From contig JADFUQ010000431.1 in assembly GCA_015222065.1 (NCBI GenBank), forward strand, positions 1 through 5,610: a stretch of 5,610 nucleotides of DNA, in the 5' to 3' direction. How positions within the stretch are numbered: position 1 is the first letter of the stretch; each line of letters starts with the position of its first letter. This stretch comes from Bacteroidota bacterium. GTDB lineage: Bacteria; Bacteroidota; Bacteroidia; Bacteroidales; VadinHA17. The notes under the pieces are model-generated. The model worked only from the letters and a program-made list of their open reading frames with translations, ran no database searches and was not told where the DNA came from. Below are positions 1-5,610 of the stretch, piece after piece. The position numbers were made by a program, and so were the translations under genes.

Positions 1-626
1 CGTGTGAGAAAAGATGGATTTTTGATGATGTTAAGGGTTTGCGGAAGTTCCACCGGCTTATCAGGATAAACTGTTCCCTTTTCACCCAGTCCATAGAAGC
101 TAATGCCCAGTTGCTGCAGATAATCGTAAACACCATAAAGGGTTCCAATCCGATCTTTGCCTTCGATGATGGTGATGGTTCTGTTATTATCCTGAAAAGC
201 CCGGAGGCGAAACGATTCATCTGTTCTGAGCAGGCTTTTTTCGGTCAGATCGAACGAAGCGATTAATGGATTGGACTGTTTGCTGCCGACAAGAAACACA
301 TCACCATTTTTGGGCAAGCGGCCTGGTGAACGCAAGAGAATCTCCTCCTCGGAAAGCGATGTGCAGCACGTCAGATAATGTGCAAGTTCTAACGCGGCGA
401 AACATTCTGTGCAAGCCTGGTCGTCTGCAAAATCGGCATCCCACCAGTTAACATTCTTTTCGCTTGTGGCGGCTTTTTCTATTCCGGAAAAAGGGCCGGG
501 ATTGGCTATAACTGTTACTTGTTGTGCTAAACAGAACGCTGTTCCTCCAAAAAGAATGAGTATTGTTTGGAAGGATAATAAAATACGTTTTACAACTGTT
601 GTCTTTATTAATCTCATTTTTTGCAT
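1..626 (-). CDS. Secreted glycoside hydrolase-like protein, N-terminal part (cut by left edge)
   Basis: Reading the minus strand from the ATG at 626-624 gives 208 codons with no stop up to the window edge, so the gene is partial and its catalytic part lies outside. A second in-frame ATG at 617-615 is an alternative start. Residues 1-34 look like a Sec signal peptide: basic residues at 5-14, a hydrophobic core around 16-28, and likely cleavage near CLA/QQ. After it comes an alpha/beta domain. Residues 149-190 (RTITIIEG, then GTLYGVYDYLQQLGISFYGL, then GEKGTVYP) fit the non-catalytic N-terminal domain found before GH20 and GH67-type barrels (Glyco_hydro_20b or Glyco_hydro_67N-like fold). Four cysteines cluster at 72, 75, 87 and 88. 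I infer a periplasmic or exported hydrolase acting on a polysaccharide; the exact GH family cannot be set from this fragment. It is transcribed away from the 923-5610 genes. I see no clear Shine-Dalgarno sequence. Plus-strand frames over the same DNA are shadows. Confidence 0.75.
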   Translation of the reverse strand, partial: MQKMRLIKTTVVKRILLSFQTILILFGGTAFCLAQQVTVIANPGPFSGIEKAATSEKNVNWWDADFADDQACTECFAALELAHYLTCCTSLSEEEILLRSPGRLPKNGDVFLVGSKQSNPLIASFDLTEKSLLRTDESFRLRAFQDNNRTITIIEGKDRIGTLYGVYDYLQQLGISFYGLGEKGTVYPDKPVELPQTLNIIKNPSFLT

Positions 627-779
627 GTCCCAGGCTTTATTTTCTACAAAATAAAGAAATTACTCATAATACATTTGTAAAGGAATATTTGATAAATGTA
701 TAAAAAGGATTTAATATATTATAATGAAAGATCAATGTAACTATTCACTATGCTTTGCAAGTATTTATGACTCCTCAAA

Positions 780-810
780 TTGACAAAGCCCGCCACTTTT
801 GATAATTTTG
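780..810 (+). promoter_or_regulatory. Candidate promoter (TTGACA / TAATTTTG)
   Basis: TTGACA at 780-785 is followed after 17 bases by TAATTTTG at 803-810. The second box fits the Bacteroidetes -7 pattern TAnnTTTG and also starts like a sigma70 -10 element. The upstream box has the TTG core of the -33 element at workable spacing. If used, the gene at 923 would have a leader of roughly 105 bases. In such AT-rich DNA chance matches are likely. Confidence 0.35.
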
Positions 811-811
811 A

Positions 812-824
812 TTTCAATTTGAAA
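812..824. repeat. Short perfect inverted repeat, possible operator
   Basis: TTTCAA (812-817) and TTGAAA (819-824) form a perfect 6-1-6 inverted repeat just downstream of the 803-810 promoter candidate. Its position would suit a repressor or activator site, but it is short, AT-rich and could be chance. Confidence 0.2.
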
Positions 825-875
825 GATATTTGAAAAATTCCTATCAATTATATATTCATACTTCTCGAACTTTTA

Positions 876-883
876 TATATTTG
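876..883 (+). promoter_or_regulatory. Candidate Bacteroidetes -7 box TATATTTG
   Basis: TATATTTG matches TAnnTTTG exactly and lies 39 bases before the ATG at 923, giving a leader of about 30 bases. No clear TTTG -33 element is present 19-21 bases upstream, which weakens the call. Confidence 0.35.
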
Positions 884-922
884 TTAGCCTGTCAGTACTA
901 ATATCCGGGTGAAAAAAAGTGA

Positions 923-1918
923 ATGGATATCTTTGTGAAATCTTTTAAAAGCATAATTATTACGTTTAGTATAATCATTTTATTTGCTTGGATTTCTTGC
1001 ACTTCGGTAGTACGGGATTCTGATAATACAAAAGAGGCTGCCTGGACAATAAAGATGTTCAGTAAAGATCAGGGAAACTGGCTTTCAGTGGAGAACAAAA
1101 CTCTGTATGTCGATTTTATGGAAGAGTGGGCATGGACGATTCGAAATATCAGGTATCTGGGAGACGAGATTGTCGGCGAGTACGGAGCCCACGGCAGTGT
1201 TGTGCGTGTTGATACAGGTATTGGCCCAAAGGATTATTACTATATAGGTACCAGCCATGGGCATGAAAAGGTAAAGAGTTATTCAATTCTTGTGGACGGC
1301 AAGAAGCAGCAATACAAGTCAGGATCGACATGTTCCGGGAAAAAGGTTATTATCAGGAAAGAGTCAAACCTGGGACCATTTGACCACAAGATGGAGATCA
1401 CATTTCCCGATTCAGCCAATTACATAATTGAGAAACATTCATACAAGGTTGTGGAGGACCTGAATGAAAGATTCAGTTTCCTTTTCGCTTTTATGCACGA
1501 ACTTAATAAAGAGTTCGGGTGCTGGTTAGCCGTTCTGGCTGACGGAAATGAGTTGCAAGGTGATTTGTTGAAACGGGAGAAAGGAAGGATTTCGCTGGGA
1601 CGCGATATAAAAACCGTAGTATTTTACAGCCAAATGATGAAAAAGGGCGTGACATTGGTATATCCCCAGGTTTATAAGGGTGCCGGTAAACTAAAGGTTG
1701 AGATAAAAAATGGGAGTACAGAGCATTTTGGAACTTCAATTGTGGATATGAATATTGGCAACAGCAAACTATACTTCCGTCCTGAGGTAAAGAAGAAAAG
1801 ATACAAAGTAGGTGATACCTTTGAATATAGCATTAAGGTGGTTCCTTTTTCAGCAGAACCTGACGAATGGAAAACAAAAGGGAAAAAGCTGGCTGTTTTC
1901 AACACAGAAAAAGAATGA
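923..1918 (+). CDS. Putative lipoprotein of unknown function
   Basis: This is a complete 331-codon frame. Residues 1-26 have a lysine-bearing N-terminus, a hydrophobic core (about 10-24) and a cysteine at 26 in the context AWISC. That is an acceptable but imperfect lipobox, with Trp at -3, so membrane anchoring through Cys26 is likely but not certain. The mature part of about 305 residues is rich in alternating charged and hydrophobic stretches, suggesting mostly beta structure. It has no further transmembrane segment. Noticeable segments are EEWAWTIRNIRYLGDEIVGE near residues 67-86, the aromatic DYYYIGTSHGHEKV near 103-116, and a C-terminal YKVGDTFEYSIKVVPF near 293-308. I do not recognise the family. 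A beta-sandwich sugar-binding, mutarotase-like or lyase-accessory fold is only a guess from composition and context. It lies 70 bases upstream of the symporter on the same strand, so the two are probably cotranscribed. The start is preceded by an A-rich stretch with only a weak Shine-Dalgarno. Confidence 0.8.
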   Translation: MDIFVKSFKSIIITFSIIILFAWISCTSVVRDSDNTKEAAWTIKMFSKDQGNWLSVENKTLYVDFMEEWAWTIRNIRYLGDEIVGEYGAHGSVVRVDTGIGPKDYYYIGTSHGHEKVKSYSILVDGKKQQYKSGSTCSGKKVIIRKESNLGPFDHKMEITFPDSANYIIEKHSYKVVEDLNERFSFLFAFMHELNKEFGCWLAVLADGNELQGDLLKREKGRISLGRDIKTVVFYSQMMKKGVTLVYPQVYKGAGKLKVEIKNGSTEHFGTSIVDMNIGNSKLYFRPEVKKKRYKVGDTFEYSIKVVPFSAEPDEWKTKGKKLAVFNTEKE

Positions 1919-1932
1919 ATGGAGATTTTACA

Positions 1933-1965
1933 ATGATTGAAATATTGTTATTTCTAGTTTTATAA
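1933..1965 (+). CDS. Tiny ORF in the lipoprotein-symporter spacer (doubtful)
   Basis: ATG at 1933 opens a 10-codon frame, MIEILLFLVL, ending with TAA at 1963-1965. A GGAG at 1921-1924 sits 8 bases before the ATG, a better Shine-Dalgarno than the large genes here have. The peptide is very hydrophobic. It could be a chance ORF, a leader that affects translation of the symporter, or a re-initiation site after the stop at 1918. No function can be assigned. Confidence 0.15.
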   Translation: MIEILLFLVL

Positions 1966-1969
1966 AAAA

Positions 1970-1977
1970 AGGAAGGA
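1970..1977 (+). promoter_or_regulatory. Ribosome binding site of the symporter gene
   Basis: The purine-rich AGGAAGGA lies 11 bases before the ATG at 1989. Spacing is slightly long but workable, and it supports 1989 as the start. Confidence 0.5.
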
Positions 1978-1988
1978 CAACTTACAAC

Positions 1989-3689
1989 ATGGGACTACAC
2001 ATTGCAGATTATGGAGTTTTGGTTTTATATTTCCTGATCATTATCTTAATAGGTATCTGGTCGGCACGAAAAATTAAGAACAGTAACGATTTCTTTATGC
2101 CGCGTCATTTTGGCAAAGTCATGATGTTGATGTTTTCTTTTGGATCGGGAACGCATTCGGACCAGGCGGTAAGCGTTTCGTCCAAGAGCTTTACCAACGG
2201 ATTATCAGGTATCTGGTATCAATGGCTCTGGTTGCCGGTTACCCCTTTTTACTGGTTAATTGCTCCGATTTTCCGGCGCTTTCGGGCTATCACTACTGCC
2301 AATGTCTTTGAGGCAAGGTTTAACCCAAGTGTCTCCATTTTGTATGCAATAGTTGGAATATTAAGTCTGATGGTTAATATTGGCTTGATGCTCAAAGGTG
2401 CCAGTGAAGTCATCAGCGCCAGTACCGGTGGGTTGATAAGCGCTAATCAAACCATCTGGATAATGACAGTAATATTTGTAGCCTATGGAGTAGCCGGGGG
2501 ACTTTCCGCAGCTATCATAACTGACTTTATCCAGGGTATATTGACAATTTTCTTCTCTTTTGCACTTCTCCCATTGATTATGAAAGCAGTGGGAGGCTTT
2601 GAAGGAATAAATAATGCCATTGACAATAAGGAGATGCTTACATTAATAGCCCCTTCGGATATCGGAGTGTTTTATATTGTAGTGATAGCTTTTAATGCTC
2701 TGATAGGAATCGTGACCCAGCCTCATACAATGGCCAATTGCGCTGCCGGCAAGACTGAGATGGATGGCAGGGTAGGTTTTATGGGAGGGCCCATGCTCAA
2801 GCGGTTGATCACTATTCCCTGGGCGCTTATAGGCCTTGCCGGTGTGGTTTATTTCGCCGGTCAGAATATTCATCCTGATAAAGTTTTTGGTGCAGTGGCC
2901 GGAGATTTGTTACCACAAGTTATTCCGGGGATGCTGGGGTTGTTTCTGGCTGCACTGATTGCCTCTGTGATGAGTTCCTGCGATGTGTTTATGATCTCCT
3001 CATCAGCGCTGTTTACTGAAGATATTTATCGACGTCTCCAACCGAGTAAGCCTCAGAAGCATTATGTTTCTGTAGGCAGAATTGCTTCTATACTTGTTGT
3101 GGCAGGCGGCGTATATTTTGCTTATTGGTTACCGGGAGTTGTAGCCGGGCTGGAGATATTCTGGAAGATTGCCCCGATGATGGGAATCGTTTTCTGGCTG
3201 GGGCTATTCTGGAGGCGCGCGACGGTGGCAGGTGCCTGGACAGCAACTTTAACCGCTTTTGCCGTTTGGTGGCTGACCACCCTGCCCTTTATTATTTCTG
3301 TTATTAGTAATATTCCCGGCGCAGAATCCCTCAAACTTGTCGTCGAAAAAAGCACTGGTACAGAAATTTATCTTCCCTGGCAGATGATTTTATACCTTGG
3401 TTGCGGAACCCTGGCAGGTATTATTGTTAGTCTTTTTACTAAACCGGTTGCTAAAGAAAAGCTTGACAACTTCTACAACTTAGTTAAAACACCAATTAAA
3501 CCTGGTGAAGTAATACCAGCACCATGTACCTTACCGGTTGATGCCGTTGTTCCGAAAAGGCGGAATATTTTCCCAAATACTAATCTCGAAATAATGATGC
3601 CATCACGAACATCAATCATCGGATTTCTGGCAGGCTGGGTAATTGTTGCAACAATTGTTTATGCGTTCTTTCTTATAACAAAGATTTAA
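1989..3689 (+). CDS. Sodium:solute symporter (SSS family)
   Basis: This is a complete 566-residue inner-membrane protein with about 13-14 hydrophobic segments by eye, a normal size for this family (LeuT fold, sodium-driven import). Segment 1 is around residues 8-26 and is followed by SARKIKNSNDFFMPRH, the usual SSS loop after the first helix. Residues 170-183 (GGLSAAIITDFIQG) match the SSS signature region with its conserved T/D/Q pattern. Residues 318-347 hold the other hallmark: AALIASVMSS, then SSALFTEDIYRRL. The serine pair at 329-330 lies where related transporters such as vSGLT coordinate sodium. A hydrophilic stretch at about 485-538 separates the last helix (about 541-562) from the core. 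The substrate cannot be read from sequence. Because a polygalacturonase-family enzyme follows directly, a monosaccharide or uronate is a reasonable inference. The stop codon shares a base with the next start, pointing to cotranscription and coupled translation. Confidence 0.93.
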   Translation: MGLHIADYGVLVLYFLIIILIGIWSARKIKNSNDFFMPRHFGKVMMLMFSFGSGTHSDQAVSVSSKSFTNGLSGIWYQWLWLPVTPFYWLIAPIFRRFRAITTANVFEARFNPSVSILYAIVGILSLMVNIGLMLKGASEVISASTGGLISANQTIWIMTVIFVAYGVAGGLSAAIITDFIQGILTIFFSFALLPLIMKAVGGFEGINNAIDNKEMLTLIAPSDIGVFYIVVIAFNALIGIVTQPHTMANCAAGKTEMDGRVGFMGGPMLKRLITIPWALIGLAGVVYFAGQNIHPDKVFGAVAGDLLPQVIPGMLGLFLAALIASVMSSCDVFMISSSALFTEDIYRRLQPSKPQKHYVSVGRIASILVVAGGVYFAYWLPGVVAGLEIFWKIAPMMGIVFWLGLFWRRATVAGAWTATLTAFAVWWLTTLPFIISVISNIPGAESLKLVVEKSTGTEIYLPWQMILYLGCGTLAGIIVSLFTKPVAKEKLDNFYNLVKTPIKPGEVIPAPCTLPVDAVVPKRRNIFPNTNLEIMMPSRTSIIGFLAGWVIVATIVYAFFLITKI

Positions 3690-3691
3690 TG
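3687..3691 (+). promoter_or_regulatory. Overlapping stop-start TAATG
   Basis: The TAA of the symporter and the ATG of the GH28 gene share one base. No Shine-Dalgarno is visible before 3689, so the ribosome finishing the symporter probably starts the next gene (translational coupling). A start at 3695 instead would still leave only a 5-base gap. Confidence 0.6.
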
Positions 3692-5610
3692 GTAATGAAC
3701 CAAAATAATTTCTCTGTTGTACGTAATACTATCGGTGTCATCCTTTTTATTTTACCTGTGTTACTGCAGGCACAGGAAAGCCCTGATTCAGATTTATTGT
3801 CGTCAGTTAATGCTCCTTTCGACATGCCGGTGATACGGACTCCCGTTTTCCCGGACCGGACTTTTGATATTCGCGATTATGGTGCAATTGGTGATAATGA
3901 GACCTTAAATACTAATGCATTCAGCAGCGCTATCACTGCCTGCGCCAATGCCGGGGGAGGTAAGGTGTTAATCCCAAAGGGGATCTGGTTCACGGGGCCT
4001 ATACATTTAAAGAGTAATATCAATCTTCATATAGCACAAGGGGCAGAAGTTCGTTTCAGCAATAATCCGGATGACTATCTTCCTGTAGTGTTCACCCGGT
4101 TGGAAGGTATTGAATGCTATAATTACTCTCCTCTGATTTATGCGATTGATTGTAATAATATTGCTATTACCGGGAAAGGCGTTTTTAACGGACAGGGAGA
4201 ACCATGGTGGGCATGGAAGAAAAAGCAGAAAAAAGCAGTTCAGGAGCTATATGATTCACAATTCAATGGTATCCCGGTAAAAAGGCGTATTTATGGAACT
4301 CAGGAAGCAGCCCTGCGCCCCCCGATGATCCAGTTGTTAAATTGCAGGAATGTACTCCTTGAAGATTATACATCAAAAAACTCTCCCTTCTGGACCACTC
4401 ACCTGGTTTACTGCGATCATGTAATTGTGCGAAATATCCGACTGCTGAATCCGGAACATGCTCCCAATACAGATGGTTTAAATCTGGATTCATCCGGAAA
4501 TGTTTATATACAGGGACTTTTCGCTGATGTTGGTGACGATGCAATATGTATTAAGTCAGGAATGAACGAAGATGGCTGGCGGGTCGGGCGTCCATCGGAA
4601 AACATAATTGTTGAGAACTGCCTCGTAAAAAAAGGGCATGGAGGAATCGTATTCGGTAGTGACATGTCAGGTGGCATTAGAAATGTTTTTGTGCAGAACT
4701 GCGAATATGACGGCACGTTGATGGGTATTCGCATGAAATCAATGCGGGGCAGGGGAGGATACATTGAAAATATTTGGATACAGGACATAAAGATGAATAA
4801 CATCGGCTGGCATGCTATAATACTGAACATGTTTTATGGCGCTTCTTCGGCAACAAGTCGCAGCAATACACCACCTCAATTTCACGATATCCATATTAAA
4901 AATATAACATGCCAGGGAGCGCGGGATGCAATTACACTTCGGGGGCTGCCTGAAGAAAATATAGAAAATATTACACTCGAAAATATTACAATTACTGCTG
5001 ACAATGGCTTAGTTGCCTCTGATGCTCACGAAATAAAATTAAATAATGTCAACATCACGGCGCATCAGGGAACTGTTATGTCATTGCAGGATTGCCGAAA
5101 CTTCACTATTAAAGGATCAGGCACTCCAATAGATTGCGATACATTCCTTCATCTTAAAGGTGAAAAAACGGGAAGCATTAGTTTAATCGGTAATGATCTC
5201 TCAAATGTACACCACGAGGTAATAATGGAGAAGGAAGTGCCTGCTGGTGCGGTATTGATAACACAGGATAAAATGTTTGATGAGTCGGGAATATCTGACT
5301 CTTTCGAACCGGAAGATCTGAATGTGTTAACGGGTAATACCAGTACTCTGTTACTTGATTATTTGCTGCAACAGTTGGACAAACACTATGATGCCCGGCG
5401 AAAGACAATTGAACAAGCTCTCATATCGCAGGAAAAGCTGCTCGAATATCAGCAGGAACTTCGCCAAAAATACCATAAACTGCTTGGCAAGTTCCCTGAA
5501 AAAACTCCTCTTAATGCCTGTGTGACCGGAGTAATCGAATGCGATGGTTATCGAATTGAAAAGGTAGCTTACGAGAGTCGCCCCAATCACCATGTTACAG
5601 CTAATCTTTA
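3689..5610 (+). CDS. Secreted GH28 polygalacturonase-family enzyme fused to an esterase-like alpha/beta hydrolase (cut by right edge)
   Basis: The frame runs without a stop for 640 codons to the window edge. The ATG at 3689 overlaps the symporter stop (TAATG). An in-frame ATG at 3695 is the alternative start. Residues 1-28 form a Sec signal peptide with likely cleavage at LQA/QE. The GH28 right-handed beta-helix runs from about residue 59 (FDIRDYGAIGD) to about 520. All four family motifs are present: NTD at 260-262, GDD at 282-284, GHG at 316-318 and RMK at 348-350, so the inverting catalytic Asp triad (262, 283, 284) and His317, Arg348 and Lys350 are intact. A lysine-rich insertion of about 35 residues follows GQGEPWWAW near 170-178. 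After a linker (about 525-550), residues 553-640 carry a helical stretch, then LLGKFPEKTPLNACVTG and GYRIEKVAYESRPNHHVTAN. These resemble the start of acetylxylan-esterase-like alpha/beta hydrolases; the nucleophile elbow would lie beyond the edge. Likely role: cleaving galacturonosyl bonds and, by inference, removing ester groups from a pectic polymer. Endo or exo action is unknown. Confidence 0.85.
   Translation, partial: MVMNQNNFSVVRNTIGVILFILPVLLQAQESPDSDLLSSVNAPFDMPVIRTPVFPDRTFDIRDYGAIGDNETLNTNAFSSAITACANAGGGKVLIPKGIWFTGPIHLKSNINLHIAQGAEVRFSNNPDDYLPVVFTRLEGIECYNYSPLIYAIDCNNIAITGKGVFNGQGEPWWAWKKKQKKAVQELYDSQFNGIPVKRRIYGTQEAALRPPMIQLLNCRNVLLEDYTSKNSPFWTTHLVYCDHVIVRNIRLLNPEHAPNTDGLNLDSSGNVYIQGLFADVGDDAICIKSGMNEDGWRVGRPSENIIVENCLVKKGHGGIVFGSDMSGGIRNVFVQNCEYDGTLMGIRMKSMRGRGGYIENIWIQDIKMNNIGWHAIILNMFYGASSATSRSNTPPQFHDIHIKNITCQGARDAITLRGLPEENIENITLENITITADNGLVASDAHEIKLNNVNITAHQGTVMSLQDCRNFTIKGSGTPIDCDTFLHLKGEKTGSISLIGNDLSNVHHEVIMEKEVPAGAVLITQDKMFDESGISDSFEPEDLNVLTGNTSTLLLDYLLQQLDKHYDARRKTIEQALISQEKLLEYQQELRQKYHKLLGKFPEKTPLNACVTGVIECDGYRIEKVAYESRPNHHVTANL

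Larger units (their letters stand above)
627..922. promoter_or_regulatory. Divergent AT-rich intergenic region
   Basis: About 296 bases lie between two divergently transcribed genes, so promoters for both should be here. The stretch is strongly AT-rich and contains no convincing ORF, RNA gene or rho-independent terminator. Plus-strand matches to the Bacteroidetes -7 consensus TAnnTTTG occur at 670-677, 803-810 and 876-883. I found no exact match facing the left gene (CAAAnnTA on the plus strand). A small perfect inverted repeat sits at 812-824. Confidence 0.6.

Noticed and set aside
39..654. Three plus-strand frames (39-266, 266-451, 409-654) over the left region
   Set aside because: They overlap the minus-strand reading frame that has a signal peptide and recognisable hydrolase-domain motifs. 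Their own translations show no family features.
711..725. ATTATAAT as a sigma70-like -10 box for the left gene
   Set aside because: It is palindromic, sits in very AT-rich sequence and has no partner -35 element that I could see, so it carries no information about direction.
1919..1988. Transcription terminator between the lipoprotein and symporter genes
   Set aside because: There is a T-rich and A-rich stretch but no GC-rich hairpin before it, so readthrough into the symporter gene is more likely.
1150..2220. Repeated 10-mer AGGTATCTGG near 1151, 2050 and 2208
   Set aside because: All copies fall inside coding sequence in unrelated protein contexts (RYLG versus GIW), with no regular spacing; most likely chance.
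4263..4830. Minus-strand frames at 4263-4544 and 4504-4830
   Set aside because: They lie wholly opposite the GH28 catalytic region, whose NTD, GDD, GHG and RxK motifs prove the plus-strand frame.
5178..5593. Minus-strand frames at 5178-5408 and 5351-5593
   Set aside because: The plus strand is open in the GH28-esterase frame across the whole stretch and matches esterase-type sequence; the minus-strand translations look like shadows.

Overview
The window looks like part of a carbohydrate-degradation locus from a Bacteroidetes-type bacterium. A PVC-superphylum relative with similar CAZyme loci cannot be excluded. The clues are secreted glycoside hydrolases with signal peptides, a putative lipoprotein, a long SSS-family symporter, AT-rich spacers, weak or absent Shine-Dalgarno sequences, and TAnnTTTG boxes resembling the Bacteroidetes -7 promoter element. 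No RNA genes, CRISPR arrays, insertion sequences or integration sites were seen.

Layout: (1) Positions 1-626 on the minus strand hold the N-terminal 208 codons of a secreted protein cut by the left edge. Its N-terminal domain resembles the non-catalytic domain that precedes GH20/GH67-like catalytic barrels. (2) Positions 627-922 are an AT-rich divergent intergenic region with candidate promoters. (3) Positions 923-1918 on the plus strand encode a probable membrane-anchored lipoprotein of no recognised family. (4) A 70-base spacer carries a tiny 10-codon ORF behind a good Shine-Dalgarno sequence. (5) Positions 1989-3689 on the plus strand encode a complete sodium:solute symporter. (6) Positions 3689-5610 on the plus strand hold a continuous reading frame cut by the right edge. 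It encodes a secreted GH28 (polygalacturonase-family) enzyme with all canonical catalytic residues, followed without a stop by what looks like the N-terminal part of an acetylxylan-esterase-like alpha/beta hydrolase.

How the genes may work together (inference): the three plus-strand genes look like one transcription unit. The symporter stop and GH28 start overlap as TAATG. The GH28-esterase would remove galacturonosyl residues, and possibly ester groups, from a pectin-like or rhamnogalacturonan-like polymer. The symporter would bring a released sugar or uronate across the inner membrane. The divergent gene would supply a second hydrolase. The lipoprotein's role is unknown. The most interesting points are the GH28-esterase fusion and the unassigned lipoprotein. 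Neither end of the locus is in the window, so the full enzyme set and the real substrate cannot be read here.
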